In this document: in pieces, positions 1 to 6,950 of the stretch | Layout of the letters: every line of letters starts with the position of its first letter | Numbering within the stretch: position 1 is the first letter of the stretch | NCBI GenBank assembly: GCA_964572965.1 | Contig: CAZNHL010000108.1 | Location: 1-9,495 of the forward strand | Origin: CAZNHL01 sp964572965 | Lineage (GTDB): Bacteria; Bacteroidota; Bacteroidia; Cytophagales; UBA9547 | DNA: 9,495 nucleotides | Direction: 5' to 3' | Notes under the pieces: model-generated | The model's input: only the letters and a program-made list of their open reading frames with translations | Database searches by the model: none | What the model was told of the DNA's origin: nothing | Position numbers and translations under genes: made by a program

Positions 1-45
1 AATACTCAATACTCAATACTCAATACTCAATACTCAATACTCAAT
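1..45. repeat. Heptanucleotide tandem repeat, unit AATACTC
   Basis: Six perfect copies of AATACTC followed by a partial AAT. The array begins at the first base of the window, so its true length and left boundary are unknown. It ends 47 bases before the sprE/porW start codon and is therefore just upstream of, or inside, that gene's promoter region. No protein reading is proposed for it. Perfect short repeats like this can change copy number by slippage; any effect on sprE expression is inference. Confidence 0.95.
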
Positions 46-92
46 AAAATTATTAATTAAACGTTAAGCTAATCCAATATATAAAAGCCTTC

Positions 93-2687
93 ATGTTGTT
101 AACCCGGCTGAGACATATACACTTTTTAATTATAGTTGCATCAACTTGCTTGTTATGCTCTTGTTCTGTTGAGCATAATACTGCACTTAGCAAGGGCTGG
201 CATAACACGCTACTTCGTTACAATAAGTATTATTACGCTGACCTTAAAGTGAAGGAAGTTGAAAAAAAACTATGGTCTCAGCATAAAGACGATTATAACG
301 ATATCCTTAAAGTATATCCCGATAACGATACCAATATTGCCAAGACATTAAAAGAAGACCTGAACGACATCATGAAAAAGGCTTCAATAGGGATTGCCTG
401 GCATGGGAACAGTAAATGGGTTGATGACTCTTATATATTAATAGGCAAAGCCCGCCTGTACGGAATGGACATGAAAAATGCCCAGGAAACTTTTAAATAT
501 GTTAACACCAAAAGTAAGGTAGATCAGGATCGCTATACCGCACTCATCTGGCTGATGCAGAAATACATCCGTAATAATGAAATGTTTTATGCCAAAGAAG
601 TGTACTCCTTCCTTCTTTCTCAGGACCTCAACAAAAAAAACAAACTTGAATTCTATAAGACTGCAGCTTATTACCACCAGAAAGAAAGGGAATATCCTCA
701 AACAGCAGTAAACCTTGTAGACGCTATTCCAAATTTTCCAACGTTCACTAAAAGAGAAAATAAAGCAAGGATCTATTTTATTACAGCGCAGATCTATCAG
801 AAATATCACCGCGACTCGCTCGCACATGCCAACTATCGCGCCTGCATTAAACACAACCCTCCTTACGAGCTGTCTTTTTATGCTAAGCTATACTATGCAC
901 AGGTAGCCTCGCTTGACGATGAAGCAGCAAAAAAAAGAATTACCCGTTATTTCAAAAAACTCCTTAAGGATCCGAAAAATGAGGAGTATAAAGACAAGAT
1001 CTATTATGAAATGGGTAAATATGAATATAAGCAAAAGCATATTGACCAAGCCATTGAACTATTAGTCAAATCGGTAAGAGCCAGTACTAGAAACACCACA
1101 CAGAAAGGGTATTCATATCTTAAACTTGCAGAAATTTATTATGACGACAAGCAGGCTTATCTTCAATCAAAACTCTATTATGACAGTACACTCACGTCAT
1201 TACCCAAAGAGCACCCTGACTATAAGGCCATCACTAAGCGTAAGCAAATTCTTGATGACTTTGTAAAGCACTATACTACTGTTAAAGTAGAAGACAGTTT
1301 GCAAAGACTTGCAGACATGGACTCTCTGAAACTTAATAGTTTCCTTACCCAATACATTGAGAAGGACTACGCTAAACAAAAAGAAAACTGGGATAAAGCG
1401 CAAAAAGCCGCTAAAAAGAAGGCTGATGCAGATGCTATGAACGCAAATATTGGCGGAGGCTTTACAACCGGGACACAAGCTGTTCAGGTTTTTGACGCTG
1501 ACAATAAATGGTATTTCTATAATTCTACTTTAATGGCTGCGGGTTTAACCGAGTTTAAAAATAAATGGGGAAACCGGAAGCTTGATGACAACTGGCGCCG
1601 CAGCACCAGAGAGAATAGCGAACCTGATGACAAAAACAACAATGCAGGCCCGAACATTGCTGAAGATGAGCCTTCTGCTAAAAAGAAAAATGAATTTGAA
1701 GGCAAAAAAATAGAGAAAAGTACTCTCCTTGCTAAAATCCCCCTTAACCCCGAAGCCCGCGAAACTTCAGACAAGAAAGTGCAGGAAGCGATGTACCATC
1801 TGGGTAAAATATACTATTTGAAATTAGATGAACCTAAAAATGGTATCTCTACTTACAGAAAACTAGACAAACGCTATTCTGACAATAAGTATAGTGCAGA
1901 AGTACTTTATTCACTTTATCTGGCATATCAGGATCAGAAGAAACCGGATAGCTCTAATTACTATAAAAACCAGCTATTTGATCGCTACCCGAAATCGGAG
2001 TTTGCCATGGTTCTTAAAAACCCAAACTTCCGTGAAGACCGCAAAAAAGCAGAACAGAAAATAGACAGAGAATATGAAGAAGCTTATACCTTTTTTAAAT
2101 GGAAGCAATACAGATATTCCGACTCTTTACTAAATATCATGATTGTTCAATATCCGGAAAATGAATCTGCCGATAAAGTTTATATGCTGAAAACAATGAT
2201 TGTTGGCAGAACTTCTTCTGTGGATGCCTATAAAGACTCTCTGGATGCTTTCAAAACTAAATTCCCGAAAAGTAAGCTGACTGAATTTGCCGACAATCAG
2301 ATCAAAGGGGCCGAAAACGCTATTCTTAACCGTGAACGTGTAAAAGCAATGATGGATAAGCTAGCTTTTCCTACTGACACCAATGATGTTGCCACAGACA
2401 GCCTGACAATTGTTCCCCAAAGCGATTCACTGATGAAAAAACCGGCTGACAATCTGAATAATGCCTCACCGGGAACTAAAACAGATCTCAATGAACCCCA
2501 AATGAAAAACCAGGCAGTAGAAAGGCCACAATCAGCAGAAACAGCAGAAGAAAAGATTGCTACCCCTGCTGTAGAAGAAAAGAAAAGTGGAACAGATAAA
2601 ATCGAAAACAAAAGTACTCCTGTACCACCGTCAAACCCCGAAGTACCTGACCCGAGAAAAGATATTGACGACCCTGACAAACAATAA
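93..2687 (+). CDS. sprE: SprE/PorW-type lipoprotein of the type IX secretion / gliding motility system
   Basis: The product is an 864-residue lipoprotein. The N-terminus has basic residues (R5, R7), a hydrophobic stretch at about 9-22, and a lipobox-like L-C-S-C ending at C24, the likely lipidated cysteine. Most of the chain (about 40-420 and 560-760) is helical with tetratricopeptide-like units rich in Tyr, Ala and Leu. A family-typical segment lies at about 472-504: K-W-Y-F-Y-N, then W-G-N-R-K-L-D-D-N-W-R-R. A charged, probably disordered linker follows at about 505-550, and a Pro/Glu/Lys-rich tail covers about 770-864. The length matches SprE of Flavobacterium, which is around 870 residues. 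Members of this family (PorW in Porphyromonas) are T9SS lipoproteins needed for secretion of adhesins and, in gliders, for motility. The gene stands alone and is closed by a hairpin two bases after its stop. I see no convincing TAnnTTTG promoter in the 47 bases between the repeat and the start. The family call rests on remembered motifs, not a search. Confidence 0.85.
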   Translation: MLLTRLRHIHFLIIVASTCLLCSCSVEHNTALSKGWHNTLLRYNKYYYADLKVKEVEKKLWSQHKDDYNDILKVYPDNDTNIAKTLKEDLNDIMKKASIGIAWHGNSKWVDDSYILIGKARLYGMDMKNAQETFKYVNTKSKVDQDRYTALIWLMQKYIRNNEMFYAKEVYSFLLSQDLNKKNKLEFYKTAAYYHQKEREYPQTAVNLVDAIPNFPTFTKRENKARIYFITAQIYQKYHRDSLAHANYRACIKHNPPYELSFYAKLYYAQVASLDDEAAKKRITRYFKKLLKDPKNEEYKDKIYYEMGKYEYKQKHIDQAIELLVKSVRASTRNTTQKGYSYLKLAEIYYDDKQAYLQSKLYYDSTLTSLPKEHPDYKAITKRKQILDDFVKHYTTVKVEDSLQRLADMDSLKLNSFLTQYIEKDYAKQKENWDKAQKAAKKKADADAMNANIGGGFTTGTQAVQVFDADNKWYFYNSTLMAAGLTEFKNKWGNRKLDDNWRRSTRENSEPDDKNNNAGPNIAEDEPSAKKKNEFEGKKIEKSTLLAKIPLNPEARETSDKKVQEAMYHLGKIYYLKLDEPKNGISTYRKLDKRYSDNKYSAEVLYSLYLAYQDQKKPDSSNYYKNQLFDRYPKSEFAMVLKNPNFREDRKKAEQKIDREYEEAYTFFKWKQYRYSDSLLNIMIVQYPENESADKVYMLKTMIVGRTSSVDAYKDSLDAFKTKFPKSKLTEFADNQIKGAENAILNRERVKAMMDKLAFPTDTNDVATDSLTIVPQSDSLMKKPADNLNNASPGTKTDLNEPQMKNQAVERPQSAETAEEKIATPAVEEKKSGTDKIENKSTPVPPSNPEVPDPRKDIDDPDKQ

Positions 2688-2688
2688 T

Positions 2689-2733
2689 AAAAAGAGAGTC
2701 CATCGGTTATTTTAATCAATGGACTCTCTTTTT
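2689..2733 (+). terminator. Intrinsic terminator of sprE/porW
   Basis: The arms 2689-2703 and 2719-2733 are perfectly complementary over 15 bp, and the helix can continue inward through 2705-2708 / 2714-2717 after one mismatch. The 3' arm ends in five T and the 5' arm begins with five A, so it could also work on the opposite strand. It begins one base after the sprE stop codon and separates sprE from carB. Confidence 0.93.
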
Positions 2734-2795
2734 ATCAGGTCTTCTGTATAACTCTGTTATTTTTCGACAAAATTAAGAAAGCTTAATACTCAAAG

Positions 2796-2827
2796 TTTGT
2801 TTCTTATCCATTATAGCCTTAATTTTG
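2796..2827 (+). promoter_or_regulatory. Candidate Bacteroidota promoter for carB
   Basis: TTTG at 2796-2799 (-33 element) and TAATTTTG at 2820-2827 (-7 element, full match to TAnnTTTG) are separated by 20 bases, which fits the primary sigma factor consensus of this phylum. Transcription would begin near 2834 and leave a leader of about 85 bases before the carB ATG. The position between a terminator and carB supports the call. No transcript start data are available here. Confidence 0.7.
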
Positions 2828-2852
2828 TTCAATTTGACTGTAATGTAAGAAG

Positions 2853-2889
2853 GAAAGTTCCCGGTCAGGTTGAAAAGTTCAAAACTTTC
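2853..2889 (+). promoter_or_regulatory. Repeated AAAGTTC elements in the carB leader
   Basis: AAAGTTC occurs at 2854-2860 and again at 2874-2880, exactly 20 bases apart (about two helical turns). AACTTTC at 2883-2889 is complementary to GAAAGTT at 2853-2859 (7 bp), and its first six bases can instead pair with AAAGTT at 2874-2879 across a 3-base loop. These could be an operator or two competing short RNA hairpins in the leader. Both helices are weak and AT-rich, so chance remains likely. Confidence 0.25.
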
Positions 2890-2918
2890 TACGAAACATA
2901 ATATTCCCTCATAATAAA

Positions 2919-5740
2919 ATGCCAAAAGACAATAGCATCAAGTCCGTCCTCATCATTGGTAGCGGACCGATCATCATCGGTCAGGCCTGCGAGTTTGATT
3001 ACTCAGGTTCACAAGCATCACGNNNNNNNNNNGTTCGTTAAGAGAAGAAGGTATCGAAGTAATCCTTATCAACTCGAACCCTGCTACAATCATGACTGAC
3101 CCGGTAACGGCGGATCACGTTTACTTAAAACCTCTTGAAAAGAAATCTATCGTTGAGATTCTTGAAAAGCATAAAGTAGATGCCGTATTACCGACAATGG
3201 GCGGGCAAACTGCTCTTAACCTTGCCATTGACTGCGAAAAAGCAGGTGTTTGGAAAAAATATGGCGTAAAAGTAATCGGTGTTGATTTTCAGGCAATAGA
3301 AACTACAGAAGACCGCGAGGAGTTCCGTCTTAAAATGCTGGAATTGGGCGTAGGGGTTTGTAAAGGCCGTACTGCTAAGTCTTTCCTTGAGGGAAAAGAA
3401 ATTGCACAGGAAATAGGCTTCCCATTGGTAATCCGTCCTTCATTCACACTTGGCGGTACAGGTGGTGGCTTCGTAAACGATCCTGAGAAATTTGATGAGG
3501 CTTTGACAAAAGGCCTTCACGCTTCTCCGACACACGAAGTATTGGTAGAACAGTCTATCATGGGCTGGAAAGAATACGAGTTGGAGTTGCTTCGCGATAG
3601 TCTTGGCAACGTTATCATTATCTGCTCTATCGAGAACTTTGACCCGATGGGTATCCATACAGGTGACTCTATCACAGTAGCCCCTGCAATGACACTTTCT
3701 GATACTGTTTACCAGCACATGCGTGACCTGGCCATCAAAATGATGAACGGTATCGGTCAGTTTGCCGGTGGATGTAACGTACAGTTCTCACTTAATCCGG
3801 ACACAGAAGATATCATCGCGATCGAGATCAACCCTCGTGTATCCCGTTCTTCTGCATTGGCTTCAAAAGCTACAGGTTATCCAATCGCTAAAATTGCTGC
3901 TAAACTGGCAATCGGCTATAACCTTGACGAATTGAAAAATCAGATCACTAAAACAACCAGTGCTTACTTCGAGCCTGCTCTTGACTACGTGATTGTAAAA
4001 GTTCCTCGCTGGAACTTCGATAAATTTAAAGGCGCTGACCGTTCTCTTGGCTTACAGATGAAGTCTGTAGGTGAAACAATGGGTATCGGCCGTACATTCC
4101 AGGAAGCTTTACAAAAAGCTTGTCAGTCACTTGAAATCAAACGTAACGGTTTGGGTGCTGACGGAAAAGAACTGACGAACCAGGAACAAATTCTTGACAG
4201 TTTGGCTAACCCAAGCTGGAACAGGCTGTTCCACGTGTATGATGCTTTCAAATTGGGTATCCCGATGAAGACAATCTACAACCTGACTAAGATTGACCGT
4301 TGGTTCCTTGCTCAGATTGAAGAATTGGTACTTCTTGAAAAAGAATTCAACAAATACACAATCCAGACACTTCCAAAAGAATTGCTTGTTGAAGCAAAAC
4401 AAAAAGGATATGCCGATCGTCAGATCGCCCACCTTTTGAAATGTCTTGAAAGCGAAGTATTCAATAAACGCCATGACCTTGGCATCAAGCGTGTCTACAA
4501 AATGGTAGATACCTGCGCTGCTGAGTTTGAAGCAAAAACACCTTATTACTACTCAACTTTCGACGGCGAAAACGAATCAATCGTTTCTGATAAGAAAAAA
4601 GTGATAGTACTTGGTTCCGGCCCTAACCGTATCGGACAAGGTATTGAGTTTGACTACTCTTGTGTGCACGGTGTATTAGCTGCCAAAGAAATGGGTTATG
4701 AGACAATCATGATCAACTGTAACCCTGAAACAGTTTCTACTGACTTCAACACTGCAGATAAACTATACTTCGAGCCGGTATTCTGGGAACACGTTTACGA
4801 CATCATCCTTCACGAAAAACCTGAAGGTGTTATTGTACAGTTAGGTGGTCAGACAGCTTTGAAAATGGCTGAAAAGCTGGAGCGTTACGGTATCAAAATT
4901 ATCGGAACAAGCTTCAGAGCACTTGATCTTGCTGAAGACAGAGGAAGTTTCTCTACTATGCTTCAGAAGCTGGACATTCCTTTCCCTAAATTCGGTGTAA
5001 TCGAAGATGCAGATGCAGCGGTTGAAATGTCTAAGAAACTAGGTTTCCCATTGCTGGTACGTCCTTCTTATGTATTGGGCGGACAGAGCATGAAAATCGT
5101 GATCAATGAGCAGGAATTAGAGCAACACGTAATTAACTTGTTGAAAGATATTCCTGACAATAAAGTGCTGGTTGACCACTACCTTGAAAACGCAATTGAA
5201 GCAGAGTCTGATGCAATCTGTGACGGTGAAAATGTACACATCATCGGTATCATGGAGCACATCGAGCCTGCAGGTATTCACTCAGGTGACTCAAATGCAG
5301 TATTACCTCCGTTCGACTTGAGCGATAACGTAATCAAGCAGATTGAAGATATCACCCGCAAAGTTGCAATAGGCCTTGAAACAGTAGGTTTAATTAACAT
5401 CCAGTTCGCTATCAAAGACGAAGTGGTATATGTAATTGAAGCAAACCCAAGAGCATCGCGTACAGTACCGTTCATCTGCAAAGCTTACAGAGAGCCTTAT
5501 GTGAACTACGCTACCAAAGTAATGTTGGGCGCTAAAGTAACAGACTTCAAATACACACCGCATAAAGAAGGTTACGCGATCAAGATTCCGGTATTCTCTT
5601 TCAACAAATTCCCGAATGTAAACAAGGAATTAGGGCCTGAGATGAAATCTACAGGTGAGGCGATCTACTTCATTAAAGACCTGGAGGATGAGTTCTTCCA
5701 AAAGATCTACGGTGAAAGAAACCTTTACCTGAGCAGATAA
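2919..5740 (+). CDS. carB: Carbamoyl-phosphate synthase large subunit, lacking the MGS domain; frame interrupted by an assembly gap
   Basis: CarB makes carbamoyl phosphate from ammonia delivered by CarA, bicarbonate and two ATP, for arginine and pyrimidine synthesis. The ATG at 2919 is followed by MPKDNSIKSVLIIGSGP and an I-G-Q-A-C-E-F-D-Y-S-G motif, the classical N-terminus of the first ATP-grasp half. The ten N at 3023-3032 break the frame. Reading resumes with S-L-R-E-E-G at 3035, and joining R35 to S36 restores the normal order, giving about 936 residues. The first half has H-T-G-D-S and E-I-N-P-R-V-S-R-S. The second half begins near residue 562 with G-S-G-P-N-R-I-G-Q-G-I-E-F-D-Y-S and carries H-S-G-D-S and E-A-N-P-R-A-S-R-T. 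The chain ends where the E. coli enzyme (about 1073 residues) enters its MGS-like allosteric domain. That domain is absent, and a terminator 22 bases later leaves no room for it. No carA is adjacent. There is no visible Shine-Dalgarno sequence, as is usual in this phylum. An automatic caller stopped by the gap would start falsely at the internal ATG at 3092 (residue 55). Confidence 0.96.
3023..3032. other. Assembly gap of ten N inside carB
   Basis: Ten undetermined bases interrupt carB between the codons for R35 and S36. Ten is probably a placeholder, because keeping that length would shift the frame. The flanks read ...GCATCACG and GTTCGTTAAG.... Overlapping the two by the single shared G gives the codons TCA CGT TCG TTA, which encode S-R-S-L and match the spacing of the family at this site (A-C-K-A-L in E. 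coli). Confidence 0.97.
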
Positions 5741-5762
5741 TCTTTCAGGATTACAGAAAATG

Positions 5763-5797
5763 AAAGTCCCGCAGATAAATATCTGCGGGACTTTTTT
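5763..5797 (+). terminator. Intrinsic terminator of carB
   Basis: A perfect 14-bp stem pairs 5763-5776 with 5781-5794 around a 4-base loop. It has a GC-rich core (TCCCGCAG / CTGCGGGA), and the 3' side ends in six T (5792-5797). It begins 22 bases after the carB stop codon. Confidence 0.95.
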
Positions 5798-5849
5798 GTA
5801 TCCCAACCTATCTTTACTTTATAAATACCTAATCAATTATTTCATATAA

Positions 5850-6355
5850 ATGGCCGGAACTTTTCGCATTGATAAAACTGCAGCTCTTAAGTACTATAAA
5901 GAAGCATATAGAACTAAGGTTATTGCTCTTTTAATTGTTTATTTTTTTTAGTTATTCTTATACTGTCTACTGATTTTAAAAAAAATTGGCCTTTCTTTTT
6001 GGGAATCACCTTTTTTGGCTTCATGTTTTTTACTGGTATTCATCGGTTAAGAAACTCTTCCGGTTTTGACTCTATTATCATAGAGATTGATGAAAATAAA
6101 ATATGGAGAGGTGGTAATAACGACTTCAGGAAAACAACCATCGAATTCTCAGAAATTGGTAAATTAATTGATACATCGGAAGGACTGGGTATAATTAAAA
6201 AAGGTTTCTGGAACACTTTTAATTATTATACTGGGAAATATGCTCTTATGGCCGATGAAAACATTATTTTCATCCCTGTATTCCTTCAAAACTACCCGTT
6301 AGTGAAATCAACCATCATAAATACTGTTAAAGAAAATAGTCATAAAACATTCTGA
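5850..6355 (+). CDS. Small two-helix membrane protein with a bacterial PH-like tail; frame broken in a T8 run
   Basis: Reading from the ATG at 5850 gives 33 residues (MAGTFRIDKTAALKYYKEAY then RTKVIALLIVYFF) before a TAG at 5949-5951. The stop lies directly at the end of eight T (5942-5949). The -1 frame continues without a stop to 6355 as L-V-I-L-I-L-S-T-D-F-K-K-N-W-P-F-F and beyond. Restoring one T, or a -1 slip on T TTT TTT, gives one protein of about 168 residues. The joined product has a first membrane helix at about 24-40 that spans the break, a second at about 48-64, and a soluble C-terminal half. That half contains E-I-D-E-N-K-I-W-R-G and ends in I-P-V-F-L-Q-N-Y-P-L-V-K, which resembles bacterial PH-like (YcxB-type) domains. 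Without the upstream part, a TTG at 5999 or ATG at 6023 would be the only starts. This could be a decaying gene, a homopolymer sequencing error, or slippage during expression. Its function is unknown. It is flanked by terminators and appears monocistronic. Confidence 0.6.
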
Positions 6356-6364
6356 CTATTTTTT
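6333..6364 (+). terminator. Intrinsic terminator overlapping the stop codon of the PH-like gene
   Basis: A 10-bp perfect stem (AAAATAGTCA at 6333-6342, TGACTATTTT at 6353-6362) encloses a 10-base loop and runs into six T (6359-6364). The TGA stop of the upstream gene is the first triplet of the 3' arm. The stem is AT-rich but has the full layout of an intrinsic terminator. Confidence 0.75.
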
Positions 6365-6401
6365 AAGTGTTTTATACACATAAACCAAATACTGTTAATA
6401 C

Positions 6402-6430
6402 TTGGAAAGTCCCCCTTCCGTTTATATTTT
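6402..6430 (+). promoter_or_regulatory. Possible promoter of the DUF2237 gene
   Basis: TTG at 6402-6404 and TATATTTT at 6423-6430 are 18 bases apart. This resembles the TTG / TAnnTTTG pattern, with T in place of the final G. It lies 26 bases upstream of the start codon at 6456 and just downstream of a terminator, where a promoter is expected. Confidence 0.4.
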
Positions 6431-6455
6431 AGTGATACTAATAAAATTATAACGA

Positions 6456-6827
6456 ATGGCATTTAACGTTTTCGGCGAACCTATCATCCCTTGTTCTACT
6501 GACCCGCTTACCGGTTTTTTCCGGGATGGATTTTGTCATTGCCAGGACGACGACAGTGTTGTACACGTAGTTTGCTGTGTAATGACTGATGATTTTCTTG
6601 AATTCAGCCTTTCAAAAGGGAATGACCTGAGCACACCAAGGGCTGCCTATGAATTTCCGGGGCTAAAAGCAGGTGACCGCTGGTGCCTGAATGCTTATCG
6701 TTTTGTAGAAGCGTATCGAGCCGGTAAAGCCCCTAAAGTAGTTTTGGAAGCAAGTGACGAAAAAATATTAGAATTTATTCCTCTTAATGAATTAGTAAAG
6801 TTTGCACTTAAAGAAAAACAGAATTAA
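6456..6827 (+). CDS. DUF2237 family protein
   Basis: The product has 123 residues, the usual size of this short family. Characteristic segments are N-V-F-G-E-P-I-I-P-C-S-T-D-P-L-T-G-F-F-R-D-G at 4-25, then V-C-C-V-M-T-D-D-F-L-E-F-S at 39-51. Next come G-N-D-L-S-T-P-R at 55-62 and F-P-G-L-K-A-G-D-R-W-C-L at 67-78. V-V-L-E-A-S-D-E near 95-102 leads into the C-terminal part. Six cysteines are present (13, 27, 29, 40, 41, 77). Their conservation suggests metal binding or redox chemistry, but no function is established for the family to my knowledge. There is no signal peptide or membrane segment, so it is probably cytoplasmic. It stands between a terminator upstream and lptB 123 bases downstream, with a possible promoter of its own. 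Confidence 0.88.
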   Translation: MAFNVFGEPIIPCSTDPLTGFFRDGFCHCQDDDSVVHVVCCVMTDDFLEFSLSKGNDLSTPRAAYEFPGLKAGDRWCLNAYRFVEAYRAGKAPKVVLEASDEKILEFIPLNELVKFALKEKQN

Positions 6828-6867
6828 CCTTCATTTTTAAATAAAAGAACGCTAGTTAGTATCATAA

Positions 6868-6892
6868 TAATGCTATATATACAATAGTATTA
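6868..6892 (+). other. AT-rich inverted repeat between the DUF2237 gene and lptB
   Basis: TAATGCTAT (6868-6876) can pair with ATAGTATTA (6884-6892), giving nine pairs including one G-T wobble around a 7-base loop. No T-run follows, so it is not a typical terminator. It ends 31 bases before the candidate lptB -7 element. It may be a weak operator or a chance feature of AT-rich spacer DNA. Confidence 0.25.
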
Positions 6893-6923
6893 CATGTAAA
6901 ACTGATTATTTCTTATTTTTCCC

Positions 6924-6931
6924 TAAATTTG
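6924..6931 (+). promoter_or_regulatory. Candidate -7 promoter element of lptB
   Basis: TAAATTTG matches the TAnnTTTG consensus of Bacteroidota fully and lies 19 bases before the lptB start codon, implying a very short leader of about a dozen bases. I do not see a clear TTG at the expected -33 distance, so the promoter would rest on the -7 element alone. Confidence 0.5.
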
Positions 6932-6950
6932 AGTTCTAACCTTTGTCCGC

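Noticed and set aside
438..2719. Several minus-strand open frames of 85-140 codons opposite sprE/porW
   Set aside because: They are shadows of a well-supported gene, with Ser/Phe/Val-rich translations that match no family and no promoter or start context.
2785..2793. AATACTCAA upstream of carB as a further copy of the repeat at 1-45
   Set aside because: Only one unit plus two bases, expected by chance in AT-rich spacer DNA.
3440..5481. Minus-strand open frames of 67-115 codons opposite carB
   Set aside because: carB is unmistakable in the other strand and the antisense translations show no domain-like sequence.
5741..5766. CTTTCA / TGAAAG pairing upstream of the carB terminator as an antiterminator
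   Set aside because: Six weak pairs against a 14-bp GC-rich stem; it cannot compete, and nothing downstream depends on carB read-through.
5809..5816. TATCTTTA as the -7 element for the gene starting at 5850
   Set aside because: The last base differs from consensus and no TTG lies at the right distance; the nearest TTTG is only 10 bases away within the terminator T-run.
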